NCBI GenBank assembly: GCA_913046365.1
Contig: CAJWRM010000011.1
Span: 1-64,000 of the forward strand
Direction of reading: 5' to 3'
Length of the DNA: 64,000 nucleotides
Source: an uncultured Flavobacteriales bacterium
Lineage (GTDB): Bacteria > Bacteroidota > Bacteroidia > Flavobacteriales_D > Crocinitomicaceae
Each line of letters starts with the position of its first letter. Position 1 is the first letter of the stretch. The translations under genes and the position numbers were made by a program. The notes beneath the pieces were generated by a model, which saw only the letters and a list, made by a program, of their open reading frames with translations, did not search any database and was not told the DNA's origin. Shown here in pieces: positions 53,563 to 60,189 of the stretch.

Positions 53563-54888
53563 TTAAGTTGTTATGATTTGTTCCTCTTTTGGAACCTTGA
53601 AGAGATAAAATAGTCCAATTACAAAGAAAATAGCAATAGAGATTACTGAGTAACGTATGTCATCAAAGTAGTATTCGGTAAATGCAAAGAAAGCTGTACC
53701 TAAAACAATCCCAATTTTCTCGGAAACATCATAAAATGAGAAGTAGCTCGCATGATCTGTAGTTTCAGGGAGGTACTTAGAGTAGGTTGATCGGGCAATG
53801 GATTGAATCCCACCCATAACGAGGCCTACTCCAGCAGCCATAATGTAAAATTCAATGGGTTTTGTAATAATGTATGCCCCAATACAGAGTAGAATCCAAA
53901 AGAAAACGGATAGTTTTAGGGTCGAAATATTGCCAATTTTCAGGGATATTTTTGACATTAGTTTTGCACCAAATGCCGCTACGATTTGTATCAGTAATAT
54001 TGCAATTATTAATCCTGTAGTACCCTCTCCTTCAGGCCATTCTATAGCCTTACTTGCAAAAATAGTTGCGAGTAACATTACTGTTTGTACGCCTGAATTG
54101 AAAAAGAAAAAAGCGTACAAATATTTTTTAAGCCTTGTGGTCTGCATAAACTCTTTATAAACAATTTTGAGCTCTCTGTACCCCTTCCAGATATAATCTG
54201 CTTCAGGTTTCTTTTTATAGGGGTTGCTCGGCAAGACCCGATATGTACGTTGCGCAAAAATGACCCACCATAAACCAACGAGTATAAAACTATATTTGGT
54301 CAAATGTGCGCCAACACCCATGATCATTGCCAGACAAATTATGAGCAAAATAATGCTTCCAATATAACCCATAATAAATCCTCTTGCAGAGATATTGTCT
54401 TGTTCTTCAAGTGGCGCAATTTCGGGTAAAAAGGCATTGTAAAAAACAAGGCTGCACCAAAAGCCAATAGAAGCGAGCATGACAGAGAGCATACTTAGCT
54501 CCATATAGTTGGCGTCAAACAAAAACAAGGTGCAACAAAAAAAAGCACCAAAATAACAGAAGAATTTCAAGAATGCTTTTTTATTCCCAGTATAATCTGC
54601 AATTCCAGATAAGATAGGAGATAGAAAGCTGACAAACATAAAGGATATAGAAATGACAAGGGAGTATAAAACACTTGGTGACACGTTGTATCCGAAAAAA
54701 TCTACTGTTACATCATTCGCCTCAAATTGATTTGGAGACAATCCTAATTTTTCTGAATAGGCAGCCGTTGTTTGTGCTTCATAAAAAATAGGGAAGATTG
54801 CAGAGGAAATTACAAGGCTGTAGACTGAATTGGCCCAATCATACATGACCCAACCTTTGATAACTTTCTTATCTCCTTTAACAATCAC
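53563..54888 (-). CDS. MFS transporter, UMF1/Atg22-like
   Basis: Twelve membrane helices are visible in 441 residues. GWVMYDWANSVYSLVISSAIFPIFYEA at the N-terminus and ILSGIADYTGNKKAFLKFF are typical of the UMF1 (Vps22/Atg22-like) family. Substrates are mostly unknown; amino acids have been proposed for the eukaryotic vacuolar relatives. It has a GTG start at 54888; an ATG 14 codons downstream (MYDWANS) would remove only basic residues. It lies 37 bp after the saccharopine-dehydrogenase-like gene and 9 bp before dapD. Confidence 0.88.
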   Translation of the reverse strand: MIVKGDKKVIKGWVMYDWANSVYSLVISSAIFPIFYEAQTTAAYSEKLGLSPNQFEANDVTVDFFGYNVSPSVLYSLVISISFMFVSFLSPILSGIADYTGNKKAFLKFFCYFGAFFCCTLFLFDANYMELSMLSVMLASIGFWCSLVFYNAFLPEIAPLEEQDNISARGFIMGYIGSIILLIICLAMIMGVGAHLTKYSFILVGLWWVIFAQRTYRVLPSNPYKKKPEADYIWKGYRELKIVYKEFMQTTRLKKYLYAFFFFNSGVQTVMLLATIFASKAIEWPEGEGTTGLIIAILLIQIVAAFGAKLMSKISLKIGNISTLKLSVFFWILLCIGAYIITKPIEFYIMAAGVGLVMGGIQSIARSTYSKYLPETTDHASYFSFYDVSEKIGIVLGTAFFAFTEYYFDDIRYSVISIAIFFVIGLFYLFKVPKEEQIITT

Positions 54889-54925
54889 GTCTTAAAAGTA
54901 TAAAATTATTAATGACTTTAAGGGA

Positions 54926-56137
54926 TTATTCGAGCCCCTTTACGTAATCGCTAAGGTAGGCAAAGTCTGGCATAAGGTTTCCCTCTAGGTCTGTTTGGCT
55001 CGCCCGTTCAATGATTCGTTTTGGATCTTTACCAATTAGGGCCGGCAAGACATGCTTAATAAGTTCATTACCAAAATCTTCTGAAGCATCTTTTGGTAAT
55101 TCACAGGGCAGATTGTCAACAGCCATTACAGCAATTGCATTTTCATTCATATAATCAACTTCTTTACCTGTAGACGGGTCATAGCCATAAATTGGAGTAG
55201 CCACTTTGGATGGTCTTAAGGTCGAAGCTATAGGATCTGCGATATCACAGGATATATCTGCAACAACAGAAATTCTGTTGTTGTCTTTTGAAAGATCATC
55301 TTTCGTCAATATTTTTGGTGAGCGGCTATTCCAATAGTGACATGGAATATACATGTCAGTTTCTGGAACATATTTTTGGAAGCCTTGATCGTATAATTCT
55401 GGTTGCTTGTAAAATTCACTTCTTATAAATTCAGTTCCATCCTTCTTTTCAAAGTAGTGTTCTACTTCTAGGTGCGTGAAGACAGGTACGCTAAAATCCC
55501 CGTTTAAATAATCTAAAGGATTAACCTCTTTTATTGGGAGTAAGCTCATTATTTCTCTTGCTCCATGTCCAACGCGGCCAAATCCAGTGAGCGCCATTTT
55601 AAAGTTCTCAGGAAGCTTTACTTTTTGAAGCTCAGATTCTACTTCCTTTCGATCCTTGCATTCGTTTGCCGGTTTAATTGAATACAGTTTATGTTTCAGT
55701 CCATAAGTTCTAAATCCATTATAACAGCCTACTATTCCTGCATAACGCCCGAATCCAATCAGTCGGATATTTCGCTCATCTTTGATGACCTCATAATCAA
55801 TTAAACGAATGTTCTTGTTTAGTATTTCTTCTAATAAAACACGGTTATAGGATTGCTTTTTAAATGTGTGAGAGAAAAACATAAAGGTTTTTCCTGGTAT
55901 CAGGTCCTCTAAATTCACTTCTTTTACTCCAATAATCACATCGCAATGCGATAGGTTGTCCACAAGTGGAAGTCCTAAAGCTTCATATTCATCATCTTTA
56001 TACGTTCTTATGGGACTGCGTTGTATGAAGACCTCTGCCTCTGGATACGTGTCGACAATTTGCTTGCATTGTTTGGGTGTTAAGGCGACTCTATAATCTG
56101 GTGGCACCTTACCCTCCTTTATAATTCCTATTTTCAT
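54926..56137 (-). CDS. Saccharopine dehydrogenase (LYS1-like), AlaDH/PNT family
   Basis: The protein has 403 residues from the ATG at 56137 (MKIGIIKEGKVPPDYRVALTP). Long stretches follow the pattern of yeast LYS1: IIGVKE, FSHTFKKQ, RLIDYEVIKDERNIRLIGFG, TGFGRVGHGA (NAD site), VVADISCDIADPIAST and AVDNLPCELPKDASEDFG. Catalytic Lys and His equivalents are probably KE (about 72) and SH (about 90). It would reduce an imine of lysine and 2-oxoglutarate, or oxidise saccharopine. It is the fifth gene in the operon starting at 59236, 4 bp after the HAD gene. dapD is nearby, but a lysine link is inference. Confidence 0.83.
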   Translation of the reverse strand: MKIGIIKEGKVPPDYRVALTPKQCKQIVDTYPEAEVFIQRSPIRTYKDDEYEALGLPLVDNLSHCDVIIGVKEVNLEDLIPGKTFMFFSHTFKKQSYNRVLLEEILNKNIRLIDYEVIKDERNIRLIGFGRYAGIVGCYNGFRTYGLKHKLYSIKPANECKDRKEVESELQKVKLPENFKMALTGFGRVGHGAREIMSLLPIKEVNPLDYLNGDFSVPVFTHLEVEHYFEKKDGTEFIRSEFYKQPELYDQGFQKYVPETDMYIPCHYWNSRSPKILTKDDLSKDNNRISVVADISCDIADPIASTLRPSKVATPIYGYDPSTGKEVDYMNENAIAVMAVDNLPCELPKDASEDFGNELIKHVLPALIGKDPKRIIERASQTDLEGNLMPDFAYLSDYVKGLE

Positions 56138-56141
56138 ATCA

Positions 56142-56810
56142 TTATCCTTTTTGAAGGTAATTGTCAATAAATTCTCTAATACAACCTTCTCCACCTTTAC
56201 GCTTTAAGACTACATGTGAAATACTTTTAATTTCATTAACGGCATCTGCAGGACAAGCTGCTAAGCCTATGCTAGACATAATGTCTTTGTCATTAATGTC
56301 ATCGCCAATCATTGCTACTTGATCGAGCGTAAGTTCTTTTTCAGTAATCCATGATTTAAGTACCGACATCTTTGCTTCTCTTCCAACATAACAGTTTTCT
56401 ATTTGGAGCATCTTCGCCCTTTTTTGTACAATTTCTGAAGAAAATCCTGATGAAATGATACCCAATTCAATGTCAGTATCTCTGAGCTTTAAGATGCCCA
56501 TACCATCTTTGGTATTGAATTTTTTTAGCTCATCACCTGTTGCTGTGTAATGCATTCCTCCATCGGTCATGACGCCATCAACATCCAAGATCAAGAGCTT
56601 TATATCTTCCAATTTCTTTTTTAATGAGGCTTCAAAGAATACAGCTTTAAAAAGAAGCGTATGCAGATCAATTTCGTATTCTTCACATATCGCCTCAAGA
56701 TCAAATAGGCTCATTTCCATAACATGGTCAACTTCAAAATCTTTAAGAAATTCATAAAAGTCAAGCCCGAATTTGGAACAAATACCTTTTATATTTTGCT
56801 CTAATGTCAT
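56142..56810 (-). CDS. KdsC/YrbI-type HAD phosphatase with N-terminal helical extension
   Basis: The HAD phosphatase of the KDO-8-phosphate phosphatase branch covers about residues 65-222: nucleophile motif LLILDVDGVMTDGGMHYT, FNTKDGMGILKLRD, SSGFSSEIVQKRAK, and MIGDDINDKDIMSS. The first 65 residues are an additional helical region (FGLDFYEFLKDFEVDHVMEM) with HTH-like spacing, not present in standard KdsC (about 170-190 residues). Substrate: a 3-deoxy-ulosonate phosphate is likely, from the family; which one is open. It lies 1 bp after the DAHP synthase gene. Confidence 0.86.
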   Translation of the reverse strand: MTLEQNIKGICSKFGLDFYEFLKDFEVDHVMEMSLFDLEAICEEYEIDLHTLLFKAVFFEASLKKKLEDIKLLILDVDGVMTDGGMHYTATGDELKKFNTKDGMGILKLRDTDIELGIISSGFSSEIVQKRAKMLQIENCYVGREAKMSVLKSWITEKELTLDQVAMIGDDINDKDIMSSIGLAACPADAVNEIKSISHVVLKRKGGEGCIREFIDNYLQKG

Positions 56811-56811
56811 C

Positions 56812-57813
56812 TTATCTTATTTTTCTACCAAGACATTCAGCCAAAGGCTGTAAATCATTATGTAAATCCCTAAACGAATCATAATCTAATTGCTGCGAGG
56901 CATCCGATTTTGCCAAGGATGGAGTAGGGTGTGTCTCAATAATCAGTCCCTCAACATTCATTGCCATACATGCCTTGGTTAATGCAGGAACACCATATGC
57001 ATAACCCATCGCGTGTGAAGGATCCAGTATGATTGGGAGATTTGTGTGTTCCTGAAGCCATGCAACGCCACACAAGTCTAGTGTAAATCTTGTTTTTGTC
57101 TCAAACGTTCTTATACCTCTTTCGCAAAGAATCACATTTGAATTCCCTCCAGATAAAATAAACTCGGCGGCTTGTGTAAATTCTTGTAGCGTCGTACCAA
57201 AGCCTCTTTTGATCATTACAGGTTTTTGTGTCTTTGAACATGCGCGTAAAATGCCCTGGTCATACATTGCTTTTGCACCTATTTGAACAATATCTGTATG
57301 TTCAATGATTTCTGCCACATGCGTTGCGTCTCTTACCTCAGAAATAATTAGGTGACCAAATTCTTCTCTCATTTTAGACAAAAGCTGAAGGCCTTCTATT
57401 CCCATTCCTTGAAATGAGTATGGGCTAGTTCTTGGTTTATAACATCCTCCTCGAAGAACGCTGAGGTTCAGTTCTTTTAAAAGTTCAGCCGCTGATCGTA
57501 TCTGGTCTTCTGATTCAACGGAGCAAGGACCACCTATAAGTAATGTATTATTGTGTTTTCCTCCAATAGATAATCCTTCCTTAAGCTTTATTTCTCTCGT
57601 TATATTTCGGAAATCCCTTGAGGAAAGCTGCATATCTGTGGCAAAAACCCATTGGTTTTCTGCATGCTTGCTGAGCTCATTATCCATTTCTTTGATTGAT
57701 GCACTTGTTATTAAGAAGTTCTTGTCTGAATCGAAAATATGAAAAGCACAGTGCTTTTTTGCTAGGTATTCAATGGTCTCCTCACTCGTAATTTTCTTTA
57801 ACTCGATAATCAT
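56812..57813 (-). CDS. aroF: 3-deoxy-7-phosphoheptulonate (DAHP) synthase, type I-beta with N-terminal regulatory domain
   Basis: This PEP-condensing TIM-barrel aldolase has 333 residues. An N-terminal ferredoxin-like domain (about 1-75) resembles that of Thermotoga DAHP synthase. The barrel has GGPCSVES (about 93), RGGCYKPRTSPYSFQGMG (metal and substrate site), VMIKRG, CERGIRTFE and LDPSHAMGYAYG (metal His). No chorismate-mutase domain follows, unlike the fused enzyme usual in Bacteroidota. It would make DAHP from erythrose-4-phosphate and PEP; a KdsA-like specificity cannot be excluded. It overlaps the epimerase-CBS gene by 4 nt. Confidence 0.88.
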   Translation of the reverse strand: MIIELKKITSEETIEYLAKKHCAFHIFDSDKNFLITSASIKEMDNELSKHAENQWVFATDMQLSSRDFRNITREIKLKEGLSIGGKHNNTLLIGGPCSVESEDQIRSAAELLKELNLSVLRGGCYKPRTSPYSFQGMGIEGLQLLSKMREEFGHLIISEVRDATHVAEIIEHTDIVQIGAKAMYDQGILRACSKTQKPVMIKRGFGTTLQEFTQAAEFILSGGNSNVILCERGIRTFETKTRFTLDLCGVAWLQEHTNLPIILDPSHAMGYAYGVPALTKACMAMNVEGLIIETHPTPSLAKSDASQQLDYDSFRDLHNDLQPLAECLGRKIR

Positions 57814-58814
57814 ATTTCTCCTTTAATCAGGTGGACAAAATTAACAATTCCAATCGCATTTCCTTCCTCATTGATTACCGGCAAATACATAACTGGAAAA
57901 GAACAAGATTTGATTTTTTTCAATAGTTCGTTAACGGTTGCAGATCCTGTAATTGAAATGGGGTCTGTATTGATCAGATCTTCCGGGATAATTGATTGAT
58001 GGTTATCTATTTTTAAAAGAAGCGCTTTGCGAATATCCGCACTGGAAACCAATCCATGTAGCATGCCATTTTCGCCTAATACCAATGAAAATCCCATCTT
58101 TCCATTTTCAACGCATTCTAAAATTTCTTTTGTTTTGGCCCCTTTTAATTTAATATGGGGTGCTTCTTCGAGCGGGGTCATAAAGTCCTTTACAAAGTAT
58201 TGTGATTCGACCTCTCTCTGAGTCAGGTTCATTAAAGCATTACCAACACTCGCCTCACCAAAGAGATAAGAACCAGAAACGGAAGAGCTAACTCCCATAT
58301 TTCTCAGAATAAATGAAACCTCAGCGTTAACGCCGCCATCGACATGAATGGATTTTTTTGGGTAGCTTTTTCTGAATTGTCGAATTTTGGAAAAGTTCTT
58401 TTGGTCAAAAACACCTCCGCTTTGGCCAGGTATTGTTGCCATGATGAGAATAAAGTCCATATCTGAATAATTCTCAAATACTTCGACGCTTGTTGGTGTC
58501 GTAATTGCGAGTCCTTTTTTTCCTTTGATCTCCTCAGGAATCACAAGCGGACGGGAAAGGTTTTCAAACTGAAAAGTGATATATTCAACTGGATGTTCTA
58601 TCAGCAAAGGATAAAATTTCTCAGGTTGATCTGTTATAATATGAAGATCAATAGGGGTTTTACACCAATCTCGAATATTTTTAATATCTTCAAATACGGC
58701 TATATCATCATTGCAGTCGACATGTAATAAGTCCATTTGATGACCAACTAAATCCTGAATCACTTTTCGAAGTGGTCGCTGCTTGTCGCTATATATAGAC
58801 GCTGATATTTTCAT
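57810..58814 (-). CDS. Ribulose-phosphate 3-epimerase-like domain fused to two CBS domains
   Basis: Residues 1-200 follow the ribulose-phosphate 3-epimerase barrel with the metal and catalytic residues retained: Ser6 (SIYS), His31 and Asp33 (LLHVDCND), His58 (IDLHII), the IPGQSGG phosphate/flap loop (about 128-134) and Asp159 (IHVDGG). Residues about 205-334 are two CBS domains (VKDFMTPLEEAPHI ... GLVSSADIRKALL; INTDPISITGSATV ... AIGIVNFVHLI), which normally bind adenine nucleotides. Standard epimerases have no CBS. The pair mimics the CBS pair of KdsD. It overlaps the genes on both sides by 4 nt. Confidence 0.85.
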   Translation of the reverse strand: MKISASIYSDKQRPLRKVIQDLVGHQMDLLHVDCNDDIAVFEDIKNIRDWCKTPIDLHIITDQPEKFYPLLIEHPVEYITFQFENLSRPLVIPEEIKGKKGLAITTPTSVEVFENYSDMDFILIMATIPGQSGGVFDQKNFSKIRQFRKSYPKKSIHVDGGVNAEVSFILRNMGVSSSVSGSYLFGEASVGNALMNLTQREVESQYFVKDFMTPLEEAPHIKLKGAKTKEILECVENGKMGFSLVLGENGMLHGLVSSADIRKALLLKIDNHQSIIPEDLINTDPISITGSATVNELLKKIKSCSFPVMYLPVINEEGNAIGIVNFVHLIKGEI

Positions 58815-59236
58815 TGTTCAGGGTTTAACGGAATAGGCGTGCTAATCATCTGGAATTTATTGTCGCAAATGACTAGTTCACACTTTTTCTCTACAAAAAC
58901 GCGGGTATTTAGGTCTTGTTGTATTTGACCTATTAATTTTAGCTCTTCAAAATCGATTTTCATTTCAGGACTAAAATCTTCGCGAAGAATCAACCTAATT
59001 TGATATACCTCATTGGTTGTGTCTTCGGTAATTTTAATGTTTTGGGGACGGTCTTCAATATAATTTCCTTGTATCCAAAAATCAGCAAATTTTCCAATTA
59101 TTTCCTCATTTGTCGAATCAGAGAAGTAAACTTTTAGATGGCCTCTATCGACTACTTTCTCACCTGTCATATTGCAAGCAAATAAAAGAATACATAAAAG
59201 GGCGATAACAAATGATTTTTCAATAGATTTCGGCAT
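58811..59236 (-). CDS. Small lipoprotein heading the epimerase-CBS operon
   Basis: The protein has 141 residues from the ATG at 59236 (a GTG one codon earlier is possible). The lipoprotein signal is IALLCILLFAC (Cys21). The mature part is a small beta-rich domain (GHLKVYFSDSTNEEIIGKFADFW ... VYQIRLILREDFS). No family is recognised. The stop overlaps the start of the epimerase-CBS gene by 4 nt, so it belongs to that operon. The SRP RNA gene ends 29 bp upstream. Confidence 0.7.
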   Translation of the reverse strand: MPKSIEKSFVIALLCILLFACNMTGEKVVDRGHLKVYFSDSTNEEIIGKFADFWIQGNYIEDRPQNIKITEDTTNEVYQIRLILREDFSPEMKIDFEELKLIGQIQQDLNTRVFVEKKCELVICDNKFQMISTPIPLNPEQ

Positions 59237-59265
59237 CACTTTTCAGAAATAAATTCAAAAAAAGA

Positions 59266-59363
59266 GGGGTAAGCTACTTCTATCGCACCGCTACAACCTC
59301 ACACCTTTGCTACGTTCCCGTCCTGGAGGATTCAGAGGGAGCTGGTCGTAAAAGACTTACCCC
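59266..59363 (-). ncRNA. ffs: Signal recognition particle RNA, small bacterial type (4.5S)
   Basis: The minus strand has the terminal stem GGGGTAAG / CTTACCCC and the apical SRP hairpin with the conserved CAGGACGGGAACGTAGCA: the GGAA-type tetraloop and the 3' AGCA of the Ffh-binding loop. Size is about 98 nt. A run of T (CTCTTTTTTTG) follows at the 3' end and serves as terminator. The -7 box TATATTTG ends 3 nt before the first G of the RNA. Confidence 0.93.
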
Positions 59364-59366
59364 GCG

Positions 59367-59374
59367 CAAATATA
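59367..59374 (-). promoter_or_regulatory. -7 box of the SRP RNA gene
   Basis: TATATTTG on the minus strand (59374 to 59367). The RNA begins about 4 nt after the final G, which fixes the distance from this box to the transcription start. Confidence 0.7.
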
Positions 59375-59401
59375 TTAAGAACTTTCGAATAAGCGGAAGA
59401 A

Positions 59402-59884
59402 TTATTCTTCAGAAGTTGAACGATTTAACAAAGCAACCATAGATAAACAAACAATAAAAAGCTGAGATGCTGTTTCATCACTTAATGATGTGCCATCATC
59501 GTCCTCGGTTGAAACTTCTATCGCCATGAATTTAGAGAGATTAGGTTGGTCTACGTAGGAGTCAATGACTTCTTCATCGTTATTTTCGAAATAAGCATCT
59601 AGCATTTCAAAATAAGGTTCTTGGTGTGCCTCAATATCATCCTCAGATATACTGTTGGTTTTGATTCCTGCTTGGGTGAAACATTCACAGATTAAACAGA
59701 AATAATAAACAAGTAAACCCTCAAGCTGCTCGTTTTCATACTCTTTCGGTGCTGTCATTGCATAACCTAGTAGCATTTCCTGTTCATTTGCATAAGTTTG
59801 AAATAATGTTTCAAGTTGCTCATCATTTAATTCGTCAACTACACTTATTGCATTGTCAATACTCTCTTGAGATATATGTTTCAT
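59402..59884 (-). CDS. Small acidic helical protein of unknown function
   Basis: The protein has 160 residues from the ATG at 59884 (MKHISQESIDNAISVVDEL); the longer start at 59899 would begin inside the promoter. It is strongly acidic, mostly helical, with LVYYFCLICECF in the middle and SQLFIVCLSMVALLN near the C-terminus. These look like buried helices and not clear membrane segments. No family is recognised. The ATG begins 4 nt after the -7 box. It is divergent from the rhodanese gene. Confidence 0.75.
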   Translation of the reverse strand: MKHISQESIDNAISVVDELNDEQLETLFQTYANEQEMLLGYAMTAPKEYENEQLEGLLVYYFCLICECFTQAGIKTNSISEDDIEAHQEPYFEMLDAYFENNDEEVIDSYVDQPNLSKFMAIEVSTEDDDGTSLSDETASQLFIVCLSMVALLNRSTSEE

Positions 59885-59888
59885 GTTG

Positions 59889-59896
59889 CAAAAATA
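59889..59896 (-). promoter_or_regulatory. -7 box of the acidic-protein gene
   Basis: TATTTTTG on the minus strand (59896 to 59889), 4 nt before the ATG at 59884. Confidence 0.55.
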
Positions 59897-59924
59897 CAAT
59901 ACTTTTTAGTTATCACTTTCTTCT

Positions 59925-59932
59925 TACTTTTG
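59925..59932 (+). promoter_or_regulatory. -7 box of the rhodanese gene
   Basis: TACTTTTG, 4 nt before the ATG at 59937. It is divergent from the box at 59889-59896, 28 bp away. Confidence 0.55.
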
Positions 59933-59936
59933 TTTT

Positions 59937-60173
59937 ATGAAATCAATAATCATAGACGTTAGGACCGTAGAGGAATTTAAACAGAGTAGCGTGAAGGGTT
60001 CGCTAAATATTCCTGTTCAGGAAATTGTTCAGCATGCCGAGGAGATTAAAAATATGGAAGGCCCAATTGTCTTTTGTTGCAAGTCAGGACACAGAAGTGG
60101 ACTCGCAACAGAGTATTTTAAAGGTCTTGGCGTTGATTGCTCTAACGGTGGTTCTTGGTTAGATCTTATGTAG
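59937..60173 (+). CDS. Small single-domain rhodanese
   Basis: The 78-residue protein is a minimal rhodanese fold: IDVRTVEEFKQSSVKGSLNIP at the N-terminus and the active-site loop IVFCCKSGHRSG (catalytic Cys near residue 49), then GVDCSNGGSWLDL. Such single-domain rhodaneses carry persulfide sulfur; length is at the low end (usual about 95-110). It is cytoplasmic and a single gene. Its stop is part of a hairpin shared with the convergent peptidase gene. Confidence 0.92.
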   Translation: MKSIIIDVRTVEEFKQSSVKGSLNIPVQEIVQHAEEIKNMEGPIVFCCKSGHRSGLATEYFKGLGVDCSNGGSWLDLM

Positions 60174-60189
60174 CAATTTTATATTGCTA
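60171..60189. terminator. Hairpin spanning both convergent stop codons
   Basis: TAGCAAT (60171-60177) and ATTGCTA (60183-60189) form a perfect 7-bp stem with a 5-nt loop. The first TAG is the rhodanese stop and the last CTA is the peptidase stop on the other strand. It is A/T-rich and short, so termination is possible but weak. Confidence 0.5.
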
